Shown here piece after piece: positions 54,298-63,423 of a DNA stretch of 64,000 nt. The notes below the pieces were generated by a model. The model searched no databases. It was given only the letters and a program-made list of their open reading frames with translations, and was not told the DNA's origin. The translations under genes and the position numbers were made by a program. Numbering within the stretch: the stretch's first letter is position 1; each line of letters opens with the position of its first letter. This DNA is from Streptomyces violaceusniger (GTDB lineage: Bacteria; Actinomycetota; Actinomycetes; Streptomycetales; Streptomycetaceae), in assembly GCA_005405945.1 (NCBI GenBank), contig BJHW01000001.1, forward strand, positions 8,618,001 to 8,682,000, given 5' to 3'.

Positions 54298-55689
54298 CTA
54301 GACGGCCTCGCGGCTGATCGGCTGCGGGTTCGGGGCGATGCCCCGGATCCGCGGCCGGCCGGGCTGCCGCAGCAGCAGGGCCACCGCGGCCGCCACCATG
54401 GAGATGCCTCCGGCGAGCGCGTACGCGCCGTCGTAGCCCCAGGAGTCGACCACCATCGAGCCGAGGCCGCCGCCGAACAGCCCGCTGATCAGCTTTCCGC
54501 TGTACACCAGGCCGTAGTTGGTGGCGTTGTAGTTCTCCCCGAAGTAGTCCGGGGTCAGCGCCGCGAACATCGGGTAGAAGGCGCCGCCGCCGAATCCGGA
54601 GAGGAAGGCGAAGAAGAGGAACAGCACCTCGTTGTGGATGTTGCCGGCCCAGATCACCCCGAACTGGGCGAGGCCCAGCACCACGATGACGAAGACCAGC
54701 GTCGTCTTCCGCCCCCACAGGTCCGAGAGCCAGCCGACCACACCGCGTCCGACACCGTTGACGACGGACATGATGCCCATGGACGAGGCCGCCACCAGCG
54801 GGCCGAAGCCCACTTCCTTGGCGTAGTCGACCTGGAAGGAGATGCCGAAGATGGACACCCCGGCGGTGAGCACCAGGGAGAGCCACATCAGCGGCAGCAC
54901 CCCGGTCTTGATGGCCTCCTTGGGCGTGTACTGCCGCACCGCCGGCGGGTTCTTCGCCAGGCTCGCCGCGCTCTTGGCGTTGCCGGCGTGGTTCAGCGGG
55001 TCGATGTCGGCGGGCCACCAGTTCTTCGGCGGGTCCTTGAAGAACCAGGCGCAGACCGCCACGACGATCAGCACATAGACCCCGATGAGGTCCAGGACCT
55101 CGTCGAAGTTCCCCGTGTCGAACCAGTAGTTGAAGATGAAGATGAACGGCAGCGCGCCGTAGGCGAACCCTCCGTTGACGAACCCCGTCTTCGCCCCGCG
55201 CCGCTCCGGGAACCACTTGCCCACCATGTTGATGCAGGTGGCGTAGACGAACCCGGAGCCGAGCCCGCCGATGACACCGAAGCCGACGATCGCCATGAAA
55301 ACGTTGTCCACGTGCGAGAGGGCCAGGAAGCCGATCAGACACAGTCCGGCTCCCAGGAACATCGCCTTGCGGGCGGTCAGGATCCCCTTCTCCCGCAGCC
55401 ACCCCGCCGGGAAGGCGATGCCCGCCTGGAAGAACACCCAGACGCTCAGGATCCAGAAGGTGTTGCTCTGGGTCCAGCCGTGCGCCTCCGAGAGCGTGTC
55501 CTCCGCCGAGCCGTACGCGTACTCGGACACGCTGATGGCCATCATCGCGATCCACGGCAGATAGACCATCAGCTTCCGGCTGTGGCCCAGGATGTCGCGG
55601 TCGGTCTCGCCGATGCGATACGTACGTCCCTTGCTGTCCTGCACTTCGCGGAAGGGGAGGGCCCCTTCCGGTCGTTCTGCTGTGCTCAT
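54298..55689 (-). CDS. OFA-family MFS transporter, oxalate operon
   Basis: Predicted oxalate importer or oxalate/formate exchanger, 463 residues, about 12 TM. Typical features are VYLPWIAMMAISVSEYAYGSAEDTLSEAHGW at the start, INMVGKWFPERRGAKTGFVNGGFAYGALPF in the middle, and VNGVGRGVVGWLSDLWGRKTTLV. The soluble N-terminus MSTAERPEGALPFREVQDSKGRTYRIGETDRDIL fixes ATG 55689, although the frame remains open further upstream. It converges on the ebo operon with only 22 bases between stops. The neighbours frc and oxc make oxalate the probable substrate. A 226-base gap with a dispersed repeat separates it from the operon, so it may have its own promoter. Confidence 0.88.
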   Translation of the reverse strand: MSTAERPEGALPFREVQDSKGRTYRIGETDRDILGHSRKLMVYLPWIAMMAISVSEYAYGSAEDTLSEAHGWTQSNTFWILSVWVFFQAGIAFPAGWLREKGILTARKAMFLGAGLCLIGFLALSHVDNVFMAIVGFGVIGGLGSGFVYATCINMVGKWFPERRGAKTGFVNGGFAYGALPFIFIFNYWFDTGNFDEVLDLIGVYVLIVVAVCAWFFKDPPKNWWPADIDPLNHAGNAKSAASLAKNPPAVRQYTPKEAIKTGVLPLMWLSLVLTAGVSIFGISFQVDYAKEVGFGPLVAASSMGIMSVVNGVGRGVVGWLSDLWGRKTTLVFVIVVLGLAQFGVIWAGNIHNEVLFLFFAFLSGFGGGAFYPMFAALTPDYFGENYNATNYGLVYSGKLISGLFGGGLGSMVVDSWGYDGAYALAGGISMVAAAVALLLRQPGRPRIRGIAPNPQPISREAV

Positions 55690-55788
55690 GTCGTCCCCTT
55701 GGCTTCGAAGGAACCCGGCCAGCGCCCCCTGTCCAAACTCTTCGTGCTCCGGGAAACGCGGGTTGCTCTGCGGAGCGGTGGAAGTCGG

Positions 55789-55885
55789 CTGCGGTTCGGT
55801 GGCGCCCCGAAGGGGCGCGGGGCCGTGTCGATGTGCGGCTCCGCCGCGCGGGCGCGACCAGCCACGACGGTGCCGCGGACGATCG
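55789..55885. repeat. Dispersed Streptomyces intergenic repeat
   Basis: Contains the perfect small hairpin GCGCCCC-GAA-GGGGCGC (55802-55818) followed by CGGGGCCGTGTCGATGTGCG and GGGCGCGACCAGCCACGACGG. This composition matches a repeat that I recognise as abundant in Streptomyces intergenic regions, of unknown function; the hairpin may also terminate transcription from the acyl-CoA synthetase gene. Confidence 0.55.
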
Positions 55886-55915
55886 ACGGCAGCTCGGGCA
55901 CTTCCAGCGCAGCGC

Positions 55916-58050
55916 TTAGGTGAGCAACCCCGCCGACCTGGCCCAGCGGTACTTGGCGCCCAGGACGGCCACCGGCTTCTCGGTGGTGTACGGATAGGCC
56001 ACGACCCCGCGCTCGAAGAGGTACGCGCACGCCTCCTCGACCTCGGTGTCACCCGCGAGCGAGGCCACCACCGGTTTGGCGATGCCCCGGGCGCGGAACT
56101 CCTCGACGACCCGCGCGGTCAGCTCGGCGAACACCATCGGCGGGGTGACGATGGTGTGCCAGTAGCCCAGGACCAGGGCGTGGATCCGCGGATCCTCCAG
56201 GCCCAGCCGGATGGTCGCCTCGTAGGTGGACGGCGGTTCGCCGCCGGTGATGTCCACCGGGTTCCCGGCCGCGCCGAACGGCGGGATGAAGCGGCGGAAG
56301 GCGGCGTCCAGGTCCTCCGGGATCTCCATCAGCGACAGCCCGTTGTCGACGATCGCGTCCGACAGCAGCACCCCGAGCCCCCGGCGCCGGTGATGATGAC
56401 GACGTTGTCACCCTGGGGTGCGGGCAGTACGGGCAGCGCCCGCGCGTACTCCAGCATCTCGTTCAGGCCCGGCGCCCGGATCACCCCGGCCTGCCGCAGG
56501 ATGTCGTCGTAGACCGCGTCGTCCCCGGCCAGCGCGCCGGTGTGGGACCCGGCGGCCTTGGCACCCGCGGCCGTACGGCCCGCCTTGAGGACCACCACCG
56601 GCTTCCGGGGCACCGTGGCCCGCGCCGCCTCCACGAAGGCCCGGCCGTCCTTGAGGTCCTCCAGGTGCATCGCGATGCACTGGGTGTGGTCGTCCTCACC
56701 GAACCAGGTGAGCAGGTCGTCCTCGTCCAGGTCCGACTTGTTGCCGAGGCCGACGATCGCCGAGACCCCGGTCTTGGTCGTCCGGGCGAAGCCGAGGATG
56801 GCCATCCCGATGCCACCGGACTGTGAGGTGAGCGCCACCGGCCCCTTGACGTCGTACGGGGTGCAGAAGGTGGCGCACAGGTCCTGCCAGGTGGAGTAGT
56901 AGCCGTAGATGTTGGGCCCCAGCAGTCGCACCCCGTGCTCCTCGGCGATGGCCACGATCCGCGCCTGGAGCTCGTGTTCACCGGTCTCGGCGAAGCCGGA
57001 CGGGATCAGCACCGCGTTCGGGATGCCCTTGCGGCCGACCTCCTCCAGCGCGGCGGGCACGAACTTCGCGGGGATCGCGAAGACCGCCACGTCCACCTCG
57101 CCGGGGACGTCCCCGACGGTCTTGTACGCCTTGCGGCCCAGGATGTCGTCGGCCTTGGGGTTCACCGGGTGGATCTCGCCGGGGAAGCCGCCGTCGATGA
57201 GGTTGCGCATCACCGAATTGCCGATCTTTCCCTGCTCGTTGGAGGCGCCCACCACCGCCACCGAGCGCGGCTGCATCAGCCGGCGCATCGAGCCCAGGAT
57301 CTCCTCGCGCGAGTAGCGGCGGCGCGTCCGCGGGGCCGGGTCCCCGATCAGCAGCCGCACATCGGCGGCGAGCACCCCGCTCGCGGTGGCGAACACCGGG
57401 TTGAGGTCGACCTCCGTGATCTCGGGGAAGTCCGCCACCAGCCGGGAGACCCGCACGATCAGATCGGCGAGCGCCGCGCGGTCCACCGGCTCGCCGCCGC
57501 GCACCCCGCGCAGCACCTCGGCGGCGCGGATCCCGTCCAGCATCGACAGCGCCTCGTCCTCCGTCGCCGGGGCCAGCCGGAAGGTGATGTCCTTCAACAC
57601 CTCCACCAGCACCCCGCCGAGCCCGAACGCCACGACCTTCCCGAAGGTGGGGTCGGTGACCGCGCCGACGATGACCTCCTGCCCGCCGTCCGGGATCATC
57701 TGCTGCACCTGGACGCCCAGGATCCGGGCCTTCGCGTCGTAGCCACGGGCGTTGTCGACGATCGCGGTGAACGCGCTCCGCACCTCGGCGCAGGACGTCA
57801 GCCCCACCCGGACCCCGCCCGCGTCGGTCTTGTGCAGGATGTCCGGAGACACGATCTTGAGGACGACGGGGAAGCCGATCCGGTCGGCGAGCGCCACCGC
57901 CTCGTCGGCGGACTCCGCCAGCCCCTCGGCCGGGGTCGGGATCCCGTACGCGTCGGTGATCCGCTTCCCCTCGGGGGCGGTCAGCGCCGTGCGCCCCTCG
58001 GCGCGGGCGGCGTCCAGCACCGCGCGCACGGCATCGTTGTCATACGTCAC
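55916..58050 (-). CDS. ADP-forming acyl-CoA synthetase, ATP-grasp first, apparent frameshift
   Basis: Reversibly couples acyl-CoA cleavage to ATP synthesis; about 711 residues after adding one base at 56371-56374 (ITGAGGSGVLLSDAIVDNGL). The first about 230 residues are an ATP-grasp domain (FPVVLKIVSPDILHKTDAGGVRVGL; FGLGGVLVEVLKD; EVDLNPVF). Then come the CoA-binding domain (RSVAVVGASNEQGKIGNSVMRNLIDGGFPGEIHPVNPK) and the succinyl-CoA-ligase-like domains with GSHTGALAGDDAVYDDILRQAG. The order (ATP-grasp first) is permuted compared with the commoner arrangement. GTG 58050 lies two bases after the frc stop. Its acyl group is unknown; oxalate, formate or acetate would fit the operon. Confidence 0.85.
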
Positions 58051-58052
58051 CG

Positions 58053-59309
58053 TCAGATCACTCCGTTCGTCTTGAGCAACCGCACTTCCTCGTCGTCGAG
58101 CCCCAGCTCCCCGACGTACACCTCTTCGTTGTGCTCACCCAGCAGCGGGGAGCGCTCGACCCGGACCGGGGAGTCGGAGAGCTTCAGCGGGGAGCCGACC
58201 GTGGTGAAGGAGCCGCGCTCGGGGTGTTCGACCTCGACGATCATCTCGTTGGCCGCGAGCGACGCGTCCTCGACGATCTCCTTGGTGGACAGGATCGGCC
58301 CGCACGGGATGTTGTGCGCCGTGAGCTGCTCCAGCACCTCCCACTTCGGCAGGGTGCTGGACCACTCCTCGATCAGCTGGAACATCTTGGCCAGCTTCGG
58401 CAGCCGCGCCTCGGGCGAGGCCCACTCCGGGTCATCGGCCAGCTCGGGGCGGCCGATCAGCCGGGTGATCGGCTCCCAGCCGACCGGCTGCACGATGACG
58501 TAGACGTAGTCGTTGGGCCCACCGGGCGCGCACTTGACCGCCCAGCCGGGCTGGCCGCCGCCGCTGGCGTTGCCACTGCGCGGCACCTCGTCGCCGAAGT
58601 CCTCGTTCGGGTACTCGGCGAGCGGCCCGTGGGCCAGCCGCTGCTGGTCGCGCAGCTTGACCCGGCACAGATTGAGCACCGCGTGCTGCATCGCCACGTT
58701 GACCCGCTGGCCGCGCCCGGTGTGGGTGCGCTGGTAGAGCGCGGCGAGGATGCCCGCCACACAGTGCACCCCGGTGCCGGAGTCGCCGATCTGGGCGCCG
58801 GTGGCCAGCGGCGGGCCGTCCTCGAAGCCGGTCGTGGACATCGACCCGCCCATCGCCTGCGCGACCACCTCGTACGCCTTGAACTTGGTGTACGGGCCCT
58901 CGCCGAACCCCTTGATCGAGGCGTAGACCAGCCGGGGGTTGATCTCCTGGATGCGCTCCCAGGAGAACCCCATGCGGTCCACCGCGCCCGGGCCGAAGTT
59001 CTCCACGAGGACGTCGCTGCGGCGGATCAGCTCGGTCAGGAGCTCCCTGCCGCGCTCGCTCTTGGTGTTCAGCGTGATGCTCCGCTTGTTGCAGTTGAGC
59101 ATCGTGAAGTACAGCGAGTCCACGTCCGGGAGGTCGCGCAGCTGCTTGCGGGTGATGTCGCCGGTGACGTTCTCCAGCTTGATCACATCCGCGCCGAGCC
59201 AGGCGAGCAACTGGGTGGCGGAGGGACCGGACTGCACATGCGTCATGTCGAGGACGCGGATGCCCGACAGGGCCTGAGGGGCCTGGGGAGCCTGGGGAGC
59301 CTGGGACAT
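58053..59309 (-). CDS. frc: Formyl-CoA transferase (class III CoA-transferase)
   Basis: Transfers CoA from formyl-CoA to oxalate, giving oxalyl-CoA and formate. It has 418 residues, close to the 428 of the Oxalobacter enzyme. The catalytic Asp is D176 in GAQIGDSGTGVHC. Other family features are LDMTHVQSGPSATQLLAWLGADVIKLE, the VENFGPGAVDRMG motif and the glycine loop region SGNASGGGQPGWAVKC. A proline/Gln repeat (QAPQAPQAPQA) starts the protein. ATG 59309 follows the oxc stop by 12 bases. Direct pairing with oxc supports this specific function over other CoA-transferases. Confidence 0.92.
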   Translation of the reverse strand: MSQAPQAPQAPQALSGIRVLDMTHVQSGPSATQLLAWLGADVIKLENVTGDITRKQLRDLPDVDSLYFTMLNCNKRSITLNTKSERGRELLTELIRRSDVLVENFGPGAVDRMGFSWERIQEINPRLVYASIKGFGEGPYTKFKAYEVVAQAMGGSMSTTGFEDGPPLATGAQIGDSGTGVHCVAGILAALYQRTHTGRGQRVNVAMQHAVLNLCRVKLRDQQRLAHGPLAEYPNEDFGDEVPRSGNASGGGQPGWAVKCAPGGPNDYVYVIVQPVGWEPITRLIGRPELADDPEWASPEARLPKLAKMFQLIEEWSSTLPKWEVLEQLTAHNIPCGPILSTKEIVEDASLAANEMIVEVEHPERGSFTTVGSPLKLSDSPVRVERSPLLGEHNEEVYVGELGLDDEEVRLLKTNGVI

Positions 59310-59321
59310 GGTGGCGCCTCC

Positions 59322-61004
59322 CTACTTGTACATGGTCTGGTTCATGGTTCCGGGGGCGTACGCGTCCGGGTCCACCCAGACGTTGATCAGCGACGGCTTG
59401 CCGGACTCCCGGGCGCGGCGCAGCGCCGGGCCGATGTCCGCCGGGTCGCGGACCTCCTCGCCGTGGCCGCCGAGCATCCGCGCGAACTGGTCGTAGGGCA
59501 CATCGCCGAGGGTGTTGCCGACCCGCTCCCGCTCCTCGCCGTACTTGGCCTTCTGGCCGTAACGGATCTGGTTCATCGAGGAGTTGTTGCCGACGATGCC
59601 GACGAACGGCAGGTCGAAGCGGACCAGCGTCTCGAAGTCCCAGCCGGTCAGGGAGAACGCGCCGTCGCCGAAGAGCGCCACCACCTCCTTGTCGGGGCGG
59701 GCCTGCTTGGCGGCCATCACGAACGGCACCCCGACGCCGAGCGTCCCCAGCGGGCCCGGGTCCATCCAGTGGCCGGGCGACTTGGGCTGGACCACCTGGC
59801 CGGAGAAGGTGACGATGTCGCCGCCGTCGCCGATGTAGATCGAGTCCTCGGTGAGGAAGTCGTTGATCTCGCTGACCAGGCGGTAGGGGTGGATGGGGGA
59901 GGCGTCGGACCGGAGGCTGGGCAGCCGCTTCTCGATCGCCGCCTGCTCGGCGGCGCGCAGCTCGTCCAGCCACTCCTTGCGCTTGCCCGCCCCGCCGTTG
60001 ATGTGGCCCGAGGCGGCCTGGGTGACGGCGGAGAGGATCAGCCCCGCGTCGCCCACGATGCCGAGGTCGATGTCCCGGTTCTTGCCGACCGTGCGGTAGT
60101 CGAGGTCGATCTGGACCACGGTGGCGTCGGGGGAGAGCCGCTTGCCGTAGCCCATCCGGAAGTCGAAGGGCGTGCCGACGATGACGATGAGGTCGGCATT
60201 GGAGAACGCGTAGCGGCGGGAGAGCTGGAAGTGGTGCGGATCGCCGGGTGGCAGGGTGCCGCGCCCCGCGCCGTTCATGTACGCGGGCACATTGAGAGTG
60301 CGCACCAGCTCGGTGGCCGCGCCGGTGGCGCGGGTGGTCCACACCTGACTGCCCAGCAGGATCGCCGGCTTCTCGGCCTGGACCAGCAGATCGGCCAGCT
60401 TCTGAACGGACTCGGGGTCGCCGGCGTTGCGGGTGGAGGCGCGGTAGTGCCCGGCCTGGGGGACGCGGGCCTTGTCGACCGGCACCTTGGCGTCCAGCAC
60501 ATCGCGCGGGATCTCCAGGAAGGAGGGGCCGGGGGCGCCGTGGAAGCACTCGCGGAAGGCCATGGAGACCATGTCGGCGGCGCGGGCGGTGTCCGGGACG
60601 GTGGCGGCGAACTTGGTGATCGGCGCCATCATGTCCACGTGCGGAAGGTCTTGGAGGGAGCCCATCTTGTGCTGGTTGTGGGCGCCCTGGCCGCCGATGA
60701 GCAGCATGGGTGACTCGGCGCGGAAGGCGTTGGCGACACCGGTGACCGCGTCGGTGGTGCCGGGTCCGGCGGTGACGACGGCGCAGCCGGGCTTGCCGGT
60801 GATCCGGGCGTAGCCGTCGGCGGCGTGGGCGGCGACCTGTTCGTGGCGCACATCGATGACATCGATGCCCTCGTCGACGCAGCCGTCATAGATGTCGATG
60901 ATGTGGCCGCCGCAGAGGGTGTAGATGACCTCGACGCCTTCTGCCTTGAGTGCTTTGGCGACCAAGTGCCCGCCGGAGATGAGGTCCTGGTTGTCGTCGG
61001 GCAT
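59322..61004 (-). CDS. oxc: Oxalyl-CoA decarboxylase (ThDP-dependent)
   Basis: Removes CO2 from oxalyl-CoA to give formyl-CoA, closing the cycle with the transferase. It has 560 residues with three ThDP-enzyme domains. N-terminal features are VEVIYTLCGGHIIDIYDGCVDEGIDVIDVRHEQVAAHAADGYARITGKPG, and the C-terminal ThDP motif runs from GDGAFSLTGWDFETLVRFD to NNSSMNQIRYG, with the GDG...NN spacing of the family. A SVEVI-type acetolactate synthase is the alternative, but the frc neighbour and the gene length favour oxc. ATG 61004. First gene of the operon; two ACTGTATG-type sites lie in its promoter. Confidence 0.92.
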   Translation of the reverse strand: MPDDNQDLISGGHLVAKALKAEGVEVIYTLCGGHIIDIYDGCVDEGIDVIDVRHEQVAAHAADGYARITGKPGCAVVTAGPGTTDAVTGVANAFRAESPMLLIGGQGAHNQHKMGSLQDLPHVDMMAPITKFAATVPDTARAADMVSMAFRECFHGAPGPSFLEIPRDVLDAKVPVDKARVPQAGHYRASTRNAGDPESVQKLADLLVQAEKPAILLGSQVWTTRATGAATELVRTLNVPAYMNGAGRGTLPPGDPHHFQLSRRYAFSNADLIVIVGTPFDFRMGYGKRLSPDATVVQIDLDYRTVGKNRDIDLGIVGDAGLILSAVTQAASGHINGGAGKRKEWLDELRAAEQAAIEKRLPSLRSDASPIHPYRLVSEINDFLTEDSIYIGDGGDIVTFSGQVVQPKSPGHWMDPGPLGTLGVGVPFVMAAKQARPDKEVVALFGDGAFSLTGWDFETLVRFDLPFVGIVGNNSSMNQIRYGQKAKYGEERERVGNTLGDVPYDQFARMLGGHGEEVRDPADIGPALRRARESGKPSLINVWVDPDAYAPGTMNQTMYK

Positions 61005-61058
61005 GGCGAATCGCGTCCCTTCGTAGGGGGTCGGTGCTGCCTCGCAGGTGGATCGCTG

Positions 61059-61092
61059 GATTGCATACAGTCGACGTTATCCTGTATGAACT
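61059..61092. promoter_or_regulatory. Putative GntR sites between oxc and sucC
   Basis: On the minus strand ACTGTATGCAATC (61071-61059) matches the fdh and gntR sites. On the plus strand CTGTATGAACT lies at 61082-61092. Together they give a perfect inverted repeat CATACAG-N11-CTGTATG, placed 55-90 bases before oxc and 100-135 before sucC, where it could control both divergent units. Confidence 0.65.
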
Positions 61093-61194
61093 TTGTTATC
61101 CCACCATCGGCCGAGCGATGTCCAGGGGGCGTGCGCCACTCGTTGCATCCAGCGCCGGATCAGGCGCTGTTGACGGGCCATCAGGGAGCTGGCA

Positions 61195-62364
61195 ATGGAC
61201 CTGTACGAACATCAGGCACGGGAACTCCTCCATGAGAACGGCGTCTTGGTGCCGAGGGCGGAGGTCGTGGACACGGCCGAGGCCGCCCGCGCGGCCGCCG
61301 AACGGCTCGGCGGACGCGTCGTCATCAAGGCCCAGGTGAAGACCGGCGGCCGGGGCAAGGCGGGCGGGGTGAAACTCGCCGACGACCCGGCCGCGGCCGA
61401 GCTGACCGCACGCCGGATCCTCGGCATGGACATCAAGGGCCACACCGTCCACCGGGTGATGGTCGCCGAACCCGTCGAGGTCGAGCGGGAGATGTACCTC
61501 GGCTTCACCCTGGACCGGGCCGCGGGACGCTTCCTGGCCATCGCCTCCGCCGAGGGCGGTATGGAGATCGAGGAGGTCGCGGCGCGCCGCCCCGAGGCGG
61601 TGGCCCGGATCGCCGTCGACCCGGCCGAGGGGGTGACCGAGGCGAAGGCGGCCGAGATCGCCGTCGCCGGGGGACTGCCGCGCGAGACGACCGGGACCAT
61701 CCGCCGGCTGTGGACCGTCCTGACCGCGCACGACGCCCTCCTGGTAGAGGTCAACCCGCTGGTGGTGACCCGGGACGGGTCGATCGTGGCCCTGGACGGA
61801 AAGGTCACCCTGGACGACAACGCCCGCTTCCGGCAGCCGTCGTGGGACGCCGCCGACGACCGCGCCCGGGACCCGCTGGAGGCCCGGGCCGCTGCCGCCG
61901 GGATCGGCTACGTGAAGCTCGACGGCGAGGTGGGCGTCATCGGCAACGGCGCGGGCCTGGTGATGTCCACGCTGGACGTCGTCGCCGGCTGCGGCGCCCG
62001 CCCCGCCGACTTCCTCGACATCGGCGGCGGCGCATCCGCCCAGGTGATGGCCGACGGTCTCTCCCTCGTCCTCGACGACCCGGATGTGCGCTCCGTCCTG
62101 GTCAATGTCTTCGGTGGGATCACCGCCTGTGACGCGGTGGCCGACGGCATCGTGCGCGCCCTGGACACCGTGGCCCTCACCAAACCGCTGGTGGTCCGGC
62201 TCGACGGCAACAACGCCGCACGTGGCCGAGCCATCCTTGGCCAATTGGCTCATCCACTCGTCCACCAGGCCGACACCATGGACGGCGCCGCCGCGCGCGC
62301 CGCCGAACTCGCCGGGTCCGCGGCGTCCTCCGCGACCGGCACATCCGACCCGTCCGCCGCATAA
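61195..62364 (+). CDS. sucC: Succinate-CoA ligase (ADP-forming) beta subunit, paralogue
   Basis: The ATP-grasp half of a succinyl-CoA synthetase-type enzyme, 389 residues. It starts MDLYEHQARELLHENGVLVPRAEVVDT and has KAQVKTGGRGKAGGVKLADDP (nucleotide site), LVEVNPLVVTRDGSIVALDGKVTLDDNARFR and the DFLDIGGGASAQVM / VNVFGGITACDAVADGIV CoA-ligase domain. ATG 61195 follows GGGAGCTGGCA. Stop is 13 bases before sucD. Since the citric-acid-cycle pair is normally elsewhere in Streptomyces, this is probably a second copy tied to oxalate or dicarboxylate use; divergent transcription from oxc supports that. Confidence 0.9.
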   Translation: MDLYEHQARELLHENGVLVPRAEVVDTAEAARAAAERLGGRVVIKAQVKTGGRGKAGGVKLADDPAAAELTARRILGMDIKGHTVHRVMVAEPVEVEREMYLGFTLDRAAGRFLAIASAEGGMEIEEVAARRPEAVARIAVDPAEGVTEAKAAEIAVAGGLPRETTGTIRRLWTVLTAHDALLVEVNPLVVTRDGSIVALDGKVTLDDNARFRQPSWDAADDRARDPLEARAAAAGIGYVKLDGEVGVIGNGAGLVMSTLDVVAGCGARPADFLDIGGGASAQVMADGLSLVLDDPDVRSVLVNVFGGITACDAVADGIVRALDTVALTKPLVVRLDGNNAARGRAILGQLAHPLVHQADTMDGAAARAAELAGSAASSATGTSDPSAA

Positions 62365-62377
62365 GGGGGCTCCTCGC

Positions 62378-63274
62378 ATGGCCATCTTCCTCACCAAGGA
62401 CAGCAAGGTCATCGTCCAGGGCATGACCGGCGCGGAAGGCATGAAGCACACCCGGCGGATGCTCGCCGCGGGCACCGATGTCGTCGGCGGGGTCAATCCG
62501 CGCAAGGCAGGGACCCGGGCCGACATCGACGGCCGCACGGTCCCCGTCTTCGGCTCCGTACGCGAGGCCATCGACACCACCGGCGCCGATGTGAGCGTCC
62601 TCTTCGTCCCGCCGCCCCACGCCAAGGCCGCCGTCACCGAGGCCGCCGATGCCCGGATCCCGCTCGCCGTCGTCATCACCGAGGGCATCCCGGTCCATGA
62701 CGCGGTCGCCTTCCAGGCGTACGCCCGGGCCCGCGCCACCCGGGTCATCGGCCCGAACTGCCCCGGGCTGATCTCCCCGGGCCAGTCCAACGCCGGGATC
62801 ATCCCCGCCGACATCACCAAGCCGGGCCGGATCGGGCTGGTGTCCAAGTCCGGCACCCTCACCTACCAGCTGATGTACGAGTTGCGCGACGTCGGCTTCT
62901 CCACCTGTGTGGGCATCGGCGGCGACCCGGTCATCGGCACCACCCACATCGACGCCCTCGCCGCCTTCGAGGACGACTCCGAGACCGACCTGATCGTGAT
63001 GATCGGCGAGATCGGCGGCGACGCGGAGGAGCGGGCCGCGCGGTACATCGCCGACCACGTCACCAAGCCGGTCGTCGGCTACATCGCGGGCTTCACCGCC
63101 CCGGAGGGCAGGACGATGGGCCACGCGGGCGCCATCGTCTCCGGTTCCTCGGGCACCGCCGCGGCCAAGAAGGCGGCGCTGGAGGCGGCGGGCGTGAGCG
63201 TGGGAGCGACCCCCACCGAGACGGCCGGGCTGGTATTGGCCCTTCTGGCCGAAAGACCCGGCAACCTCGCGTGA
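62378..63274 (+). CDS. sucD: Succinate-CoA ligase (ADP-forming) alpha subunit, paralogue
   Basis: The CoA-binding half of the ligase, 298 residues. Features are MAIFLTKDSKVIVQGMTGAEGMKHTRRM, VIGPNCPGLISPGQSNAGIIP, SKSGTLTYQLMYEL, IGGDPVIGTTHIDAL and, near the C-terminus, MGHAGAIVSGSSGTA with the histidine that is phosphorylated during catalysis. ATG 62378 follows sucC by 13 bases. Together with sucC it could make succinyl-CoA or activate a related acid such as malate for the CoA-transferase chemistry next door. Confidence 0.92.
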   Translation: MAIFLTKDSKVIVQGMTGAEGMKHTRRMLAAGTDVVGGVNPRKAGTRADIDGRTVPVFGSVREAIDTTGADVSVLFVPPPHAKAAVTEAADARIPLAVVITEGIPVHDAVAFQAYARARATRVIGPNCPGLISPGQSNAGIIPADITKPGRIGLVSKSGTLTYQLMYELRDVGFSTCVGIGGDPVIGTTHIDALAAFEDDSETDLIVMIGEIGGDAEERAARYIADHVTKPVVGYIAGFTAPEGRTMGHAGAIVSGSSGTAAAKKAALEAAGVSVGATPTETAGLVLALLAERPGNLA

Positions 63275-63285
63275 TGTGAGCCATA

Positions 63286-63379
63286 CCCGATCCGCGATCG
63301 GGGCACGGTCACGCTCCGTGCCACTACCTTGCTCCCCGTACGCACACTCTGGCCGTACGGGCGTCCCTGCCGTACGGCC
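63286..63379 (+). terminator. Three successive hairpins between sucD and the aldehyde dehydrogenase
   Basis: Perfect stems: CCCGATC-cgc-GATCGGG (63286-63302), GGCACGG-N7-CCGTGCC (63302-63322) and GGCCGTACGG-N9-CCGTACGGCC (63351-63379). The first two, just after the sucD stop, are probably its terminator. The third, 45 bases before the aldehyde dehydrogenase start, could instead be an operator for that gene. Confidence 0.65.
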
Positions 63380-63423
63380 CGCCACATCCCGCCCCGCCTG
63401 TGCAACGAGAGCGGAGATCACCG

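Noticed and set aside
59322..61004. Acetolactate synthase instead of oxalyl-CoA decarboxylase
   Set aside because: Same superfamily, but no small regulatory subunit is nearby, while a formyl-CoA transferase and an oxalate-type carrier are in the same unit.
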